A stretch of 64,000 nucleotides of DNA. Origin: Granulosicoccus sp964390335. GTDB taxonomy: Bacteria; Pseudomonadota; Gammaproteobacteria; Granulosicoccales; Granulosicoccaceae. Position numbers and translations under genes: made by a program. Under the pieces are notes generated by a model. It did not search any database. It saw nothing but the letters and a program-made list of their open reading frames with translations, and was not told the origin of the DNA. The stretch spans positions 1-64,000 of the forward strand of contig CAYMHU010000015.1 in the NCBI GenBank assembly GCA_964390335.1, in the 5' to 3' direction. This document shows, one piece after another, positions 60,694 through 64,000 of this stretch (positions within the stretch are counted from its first letter, which is position 1; every line of letters starts with the position of its first letter).

Positions 60694-61278
60694 GTGGATG
60701 TCTGGCAGGAGATGCGAGCGTTTACCGATGCGCGTGATCCAAATACCGCTGATACCTTGTGGGCTGTTGAGCATCCACCTGTGTACACATTGGGGCAGGC
60801 CGGTAAACGCGAGCATCTGTTAAATCCGGGTGTTATTCCCATTGTAGAAACCGATCGTGGCGGGCAGGTGACTTATCATGGTCCGGGACAATTGGTGGTG
60901 TATACCTTAATTGATTTGCGCAGGGCCAAGATAGGTATCAGGGAGTTGGTCATCAAAATTGAGAACGCCATTATCGGCTCTTTGCAAGAGTTTGGGATTG
61001 AGGCTCAAGGCCGGCGGGACGCACCGGGGGTTTATGTTGATGAGCAAAAAATCGCAGCGCTTGGACTTCGGGTGCGCAAAGGCTGCGCTTATCATGGTTT
61101 GTCGTTGAACGTTGATATGGATTTAACCCCGTTTCTTGGGATAAATCCGTGCGGCTATGCCGATTTAAGCGTTACCAGCATGCGGAAGCTGGGGGTTACG
61201 GCGCCTAAAGACCTTGTTTTAGCGCACTTGTTGCATACATTATCCAGTCATCTGTCCTCAACTGATAAACTTACCTGA
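60694..61278 (+). CDS. lipB: Octanoyltransferase LipB
   Basis: Transfers octanoyl from acyl-carrier protein to lipoyl domains such as GcvH. From the GTG at 60694 it is 194 aa, with VEHPPVYTLGQAGKREHLL, DRGGQVTYHGPGQLVVY, RRDAPGVYVDEQKIAALG, and the catalytic Cys/Lys region INPCGYADLSVTSM. However, the conserved N-terminal block IEHLGLRPY is encoded in frame just upstream (60667-60693), so the natural start may be a non-AUG codon such as the CTG at 60661. The ATG of lipA shares the stop. Confidence 0.93.
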   Translation: MDVWQEMRAFTDARDPNTADTLWAVEHPPVYTLGQAGKREHLLNPGVIPIVETDRGGQVTYHGPGQLVVYTLIDLRRAKIGIRELVIKIENAIIGSLQEFGIEAQGRRDAPGVYVDEQKIAALGLRVRKGCAYHGLSLNVDMDLTPFLGINPCGYADLSVTSMRKLGVTAPKDLVLAHLLHTLSSHLSSTDKLT

Positions 61279-62246
61279 TGGATTATAAAGCCCCGTCTAG
61301 AAACGACCCGGAAGGCCACCAGCGTGGTGCGGACAAACTGGCTCGCATTCCCATTAAAGTCGCAGCTCAGGAAATAACCTTGAAAAAGCCTGACTGGATT
61401 CGTACGCGTGTTAGTAACGATCCCAGAGTCACGGAAATTAAGCGCATGATGCGTGAACTTAATTTATCGTCGGTGTGTGAGGAAGCCAGCTGCCCGAATT
61501 TAGGCGAGTGTTTCAGTCATGGTACAGCGACCTTCATGATTATGGGTGACATCTGCACGCGTCGCTGCCCATTTTGCGATGTTGCACACGGCAGGCCGAA
61601 TCCGCTCGATCCGGATGAGCCGAAGAATTTAGCGAAAGCCATTTCGCAACTGAATCTGAATTATGTTGTTATAACATCCGTTGATCGCGACGATTTACGC
61701 GATGGTGGTGCAAGCCATTTTGATGCGTGCATAAAGGCTGTTCGCGAAGCATCTCCGGGGATTCAAATAGAAGTACTGGTGCCTGATTATCGTGGTCGTA
61801 TGGATAAAGCCTTGGAAGCCATGGCCTCTAATCCACCCGACGTGTTCAACCATAACCTTGAAACTGTGCCCCGTTTATATAAGCAATGCCGCCCGGGATC
61901 AGACTATCAGTACTCGTTAAATCTGTTGAAAAATCACAAGGCGCGGTTCCCGCATGTGCCAACAAAGTCTGGTCTGATGTTGGGACTGGGGGAAACCCTT
62001 GAAGAAGTAGAAGCGGTAATGCGGGATATGCGTGAGCATAACGTGGACATGCTAACGCTGGGGCAATATCTGCAGCCCAGTCAATCCCATTTGCCAGTTG
62101 CTCGTTTTGTTCATCCTACCGAATTCGATGCCCTGGCAGAACTTGGCGAAAGCTTGGGATTTTCCCACGTAGCAAGCGGGCCCATGGTGCGTTCGTCCTA
62201 CCATGCTGACCGCCAGGCGGCGGCCGCGCAAAAAACGGGTAGTTAG
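61278..62246 (+). CDS. lipA: Lipoyl synthase
   Basis: Radical-SAM enzyme inserting two sulfurs into the octanoyl chain. It is 322 aa. The auxiliary cluster is in CEEASCPNLGECF and the radical-SAM CxxxCxxC in GDICTRRCPFCDVAHG. The C-terminal RSSYHAD contains the conserved Ser that ligates the auxiliary cluster. Together with lipB it lipoylates GcvH and 2-oxoacid dehydrogenases. Confidence 0.97.
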   Translation: MDYKAPSRNDPEGHQRGADKLARIPIKVAAQEITLKKPDWIRTRVSNDPRVTEIKRMMRELNLSSVCEEASCPNLGECFSHGTATFMIMGDICTRRCPFCDVAHGRPNPLDPDEPKNLAKAISQLNLNYVVITSVDRDDLRDGGASHFDACIKAVREASPGIQIEVLVPDYRGRMDKALEAMASNPPDVFNHNLETVPRLYKQCRPGSDYQYSLNLLKNHKARFPHVPTKSGLMLGLGETLEEVEAVMRDMREHNVDMLTLGQYLQPSQSHLPVARFVHPTEFDALAELGESLGFSHVASGPMVRSSYHADRQAAAAQKTGS

Positions 62247-62299
62247 TCCGGCTTTGGCACGAATGGAGATACCCTGTGGGTGTCTGTTTCAAGCCGGAC
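62246..62299 (+). terminator. Nested hairpins after lipA, possible structured RNA
   Basis: An outer perfect 9-bp stem, GTCCGGCTT (62246-62254) with AAGCCGGAC (62291-62299), encloses an inner hairpin AGATACCC / GGGTGTCT with a TGT loop (62267-62285) followed by GTTTC. The inner hairpin is a plausible terminator of the mltB-lipA transcript. The outer stem makes the whole a two-layer fold. It begins in the lipA stop. Confidence 0.6.
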
Positions 62300-62543
62300 C
62301 GCACACACTGTGACTCAAGCAAGTCGTGGCTTCAACCCGCGCTAGGCAGCTTTGAGCAAGACGTTCGCTTTTGACGTCCCGGACGCTGAAAAACCAGCGG
62401 CTATTCACATAAAAATCCAATGTATTAATCCATTCTCGGCTGTGCGCCTGCTCAAGGATCATCGAATTAACCGTAGATTCAGGTGCACGGTTGCGCGATT
62501 GTGCCGATAAATAGGTCGTAGAACACACTAATTTCCAGCGTTC
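62300..62543. other. Intergenic region before the histidine kinase gene
   Basis: 244 nt between the lipA-end hairpins and the kinase ATG. A minus-strand frame of 79 codons exists (62289-62528) but has neither homology that I recognise nor a Shine-Dalgarno, and seems fortuitous. It presumably holds the promoter of the kinase gene. Confidence 0.4.
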
Positions 62544-64000
62544 ATGACGGCATTAAAAAAGCTCTTACAAACCAAACTTAATTTTGGGCCCACTCAGCGT
62601 AATAGCGAGATTGATCGCATTCTTTGCCAGATCGTTTTACAACAGACGCTGCCAACGTTAGCTTTGAGTGCGGCAGCGTTATTACTCGCATTCTGGTTAC
62701 TGCATTCGCATGTTAAAGCGGATAATTTTGAGTTGTGGCTTGTTGCTGGTGCCAGTGTTGTTAGTGTGCGCTGCGTGTATTGGTTACTGAGTACCAAACA
62801 ATCCAACAAAGACTATCAGCGGTCAATAAATACCTACAACATTCACACCGCATTAATGGGCATGGTGTGGGGTGCATTGAGTTTGTTCTGGACGTCAGAT
62901 CAAATTATCTCTGTGCAATTGATGTTGCTGTTATTCCCTGTTGGTATGTGCGCCGCGTCCGTATTGTCTTATGGTTCTTGGTTGCCAACCTATGCATTTT
63001 TTTGTATTCCGTGTTTGTTTCCGTTCATGTACATGATGCTGATGTCCGGCGATCCCTTGGTGCAGAGTTTAATATCGCCTTTGATATTGCTGAGCACTGG
63101 TCAAGCCTTGTTAGTGAGACAACACGTACGCCGTATTGTCGATTCGGAAAAGTTGAAATTCGATAACATGAGTTTGGTGGCTGATTTGTCAGAGCAAAAC
63201 GAGAAACTAACGCAAACTCGCGATGCCGCATTTGCCGCGAATCGTGCAAAATCGGAATTATTGGCACGTATGAGTCATGAAATGCGTACGCCAATGAACG
63301 GTGTATTGGGTACCGCTGACTTGTTGGGGCATACTCAACTTAACGATATGCAATCCAAGTACATTCGCACTATTCAAAAATCGGGTGAATTATTGTTAGT
63401 TCTGATTAACGATGTATTGGATATGGCAAAAATTGAATCCGGTAGTTTTGAACTCGACCCACATGATTATGAGCTGCATGAAGTGGTTAACTCGGTTGTT
63501 GATAACCTTCAGGCAGTTGCGGATGAAAAGGGTATTGCGCTTAACTGTACTGTAGAGCCAACCGTGCCTCGGTATTTACATGGCGACTCACATCGACTGC
63601 AGCAAATGTTACTTAACCTTGTGGGCAATGCAGTGAAGTTCACTGAGCAGGGCGAAGTGGAACTGCGCATCTCGATACCTGAGGCTAGCGCAAACGCGAC
63701 GTTTATGCGTATCGATGTACGTGACAGCGGTATAGGTATCGAGCCACATAGATTGGATGCCATCTTTGATGCGTTTCAACAAGCAGATGGTTCAGTCACT
63801 CGTCGCTTTGGTGGTACCGGGCTTGGACTCTCAATAGCCCGCGATATTGCACAGTTGATGGGAGGAGATGTTGAAGTCAGTAGTAAACCCGGGCAGGGAT
63901 CAACATTCAGTATTATGTTCCCGCTAACTGAGGCGCAAACACAAGCCAGCCAGCCAGCTGATCAACCTGTGCACTCGGTCGTCCACGATGTAGCGGATCA
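62544..64000 (+). CDS. Membrane sensor histidine kinase, truncated by the window edge
   Basis: An open frame from the ATG at 62544 to the end of the window (about 485 residues, no stop). The N-terminal membrane domain has about five to six hydrophobic segments (residues 35-190). A coiled-coil-like linker (about 195-230) leads to the H-box LLARMSHEMRTPMNGVLG with the phospho-His. The HATPase domain follows: N-box MLLNLVGNAVKFT, G1 DSGIGIE, and RRFGGTGLGLSIARDIAQLMGG. The sequence after about residue 460 (a linker rich in Gln/Ser/Pro) suggests a following receiver domain, i.e. a hybrid kinase. Signal and partner regulator are unknown. Confidence 0.88.
   Translation, partial: MTALKKLLQTKLNFGPTQRNSEIDRILCQIVLQQTLPTLALSAAALLLAFWLLHSHVKADNFELWLVAGASVVSVRCVYWLLSTKQSNKDYQRSINTYNIHTALMGMVWGALSLFWTSDQIISVQLMLLLFPVGMCAASVLSYGSWLPTYAFFCIPCLFPFMYMMLMSGDPLVQSLISPLILLSTGQALLVRQHVRRIVDSEKLKFDNMSLVADLSEQNEKLTQTRDAAFAANRAKSELLARMSHEMRTPMNGVLGTADLLGHTQLNDMQSKYIRTIQKSGELLLVLINDVLDMAKIESGSFELDPHDYELHEVVNSVVDNLQAVADEKGIALNCTVEPTVPRYLHGDSHRLQQMLLNLVGNAVKFTEQGEVELRISIPEASANATFMRIDVRDSGIGIEPHRLDAIFDAFQQADGSVTRRFGGTGLGLSIARDIAQLMGGDVEVSSKPGQGSTFSIMFPLTEAQTQASQPADQPVHSVVHDVAD

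Noticed and set aside
62289..62528. 79-codon minus-strand frame between lipA and the kinase gene
   Set aside because: No ribosome-binding site, no motif and overlap with the lipA-end hairpins; considered chance.
1..64000. CRISPR arrays, rRNA or tRNA genes, prophage modules, intact insertion sequences
   Set aside because: Scanned by eye on both strands; no spacer-repeat pattern, rRNA, tRNA cloverleaf or complete transposase with inverted repeats was found.

Overview
The window is chromosomal DNA of a Gammaproteobacterium, most likely a marine or otherwise salt-exposed heterotroph. The evidence is gene order: lptD-surA-pdxA-rsmA-apaG-apaH, miaB-ybeZ-ybeY-ybeX-lnt, mltB-rlpA-dacC-ybeD-lipB-lipA and uvrA/ssb are classic gammaproteobacterial neighbourhoods. 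A cluster for degrading quaternary-ammonium osmolytes (choline-O-sulfate, carnitine/betaine) fits a saline habitat. Genus cannot be read from the sequence alone.

Layout. 1-1745: end of an integron cassette array, with two clear attC sites, a third decayed one, and the right-hand core box of another at base 1. Its cassettes carry vapBC (inverted), a frameshifted hicA with hicB, and a GFA-family enzyme. 1939-7245: accessory genes (DUF222/HNH endonuclease, lipoprotein, Cys-rich Sel1 protein, EamA transporter, HD hydrolase). 7452-9802: a tandem glycine riboswitch ahead of a DadA/glycine-oxidase-type flavoenzyme, then an SDR. 9799-14598: uvrA, MFS transporter and ssb. 14735-22344: lipoproteins, metK-ahcY (activated methyl cycle), an S9 peptidase and an RluA-type pseudouridine synthase. 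22352-31096: a GlxA/AraC regulator divergent from a seven-gene operon (Rieske oxygenase, choline-sulfatase, SDR, BKACE, aldehyde dehydrogenase, SDR, carnitine dehydrogenase). 31127-34766: sulfate activation genes cysD and cysNC. 35094-40731: miaB to lnt, then gcvH. 40888-50610: mixed housekeeping genes (hemL, fbp, rsd, rlmI, lgt, thyA, folA, ridA, apaH). 50627-56234: apaG to lptD. 56344-62246: ung, then mltB to lipA. 62544-end: a sensor histidine kinase cut by the window edge.

The most unusual item is the CysD gene. The ATP-sulfurylase small subunit carries about 267 extra N-terminal residues that read as an IS630-type transposase: HTH, winged helix and a decayed RNase H-like core lacking the acidic catalytic residues. 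This looks like a domesticated transposase fused to, or read through into, a sulfate-assimilation enzyme. Next in interest are the osmolyte operon with a symmetric operator-like palindrome in its divergent promoter, and the hicA toxin apparently inactivated by a third copy of a 5-bp repeat.

How the genes work together. The osmolyte operon would release choline and sulfate from choline-O-sulfate. It would also oxidise carnitine to dehydrocarnitine and cleave that to betainyl-CoA and acetoacetate, while a Rieske oxygenase attacks the quaternary amine. The liberated sulfate could be re-activated by the adjacent convergent cysD/cysNC. Downstream methyl-group metabolism (metK, ahcY, thyA, folA, gcvH, riboswitch-controlled glycine/amino-acid oxidation) is also represented.
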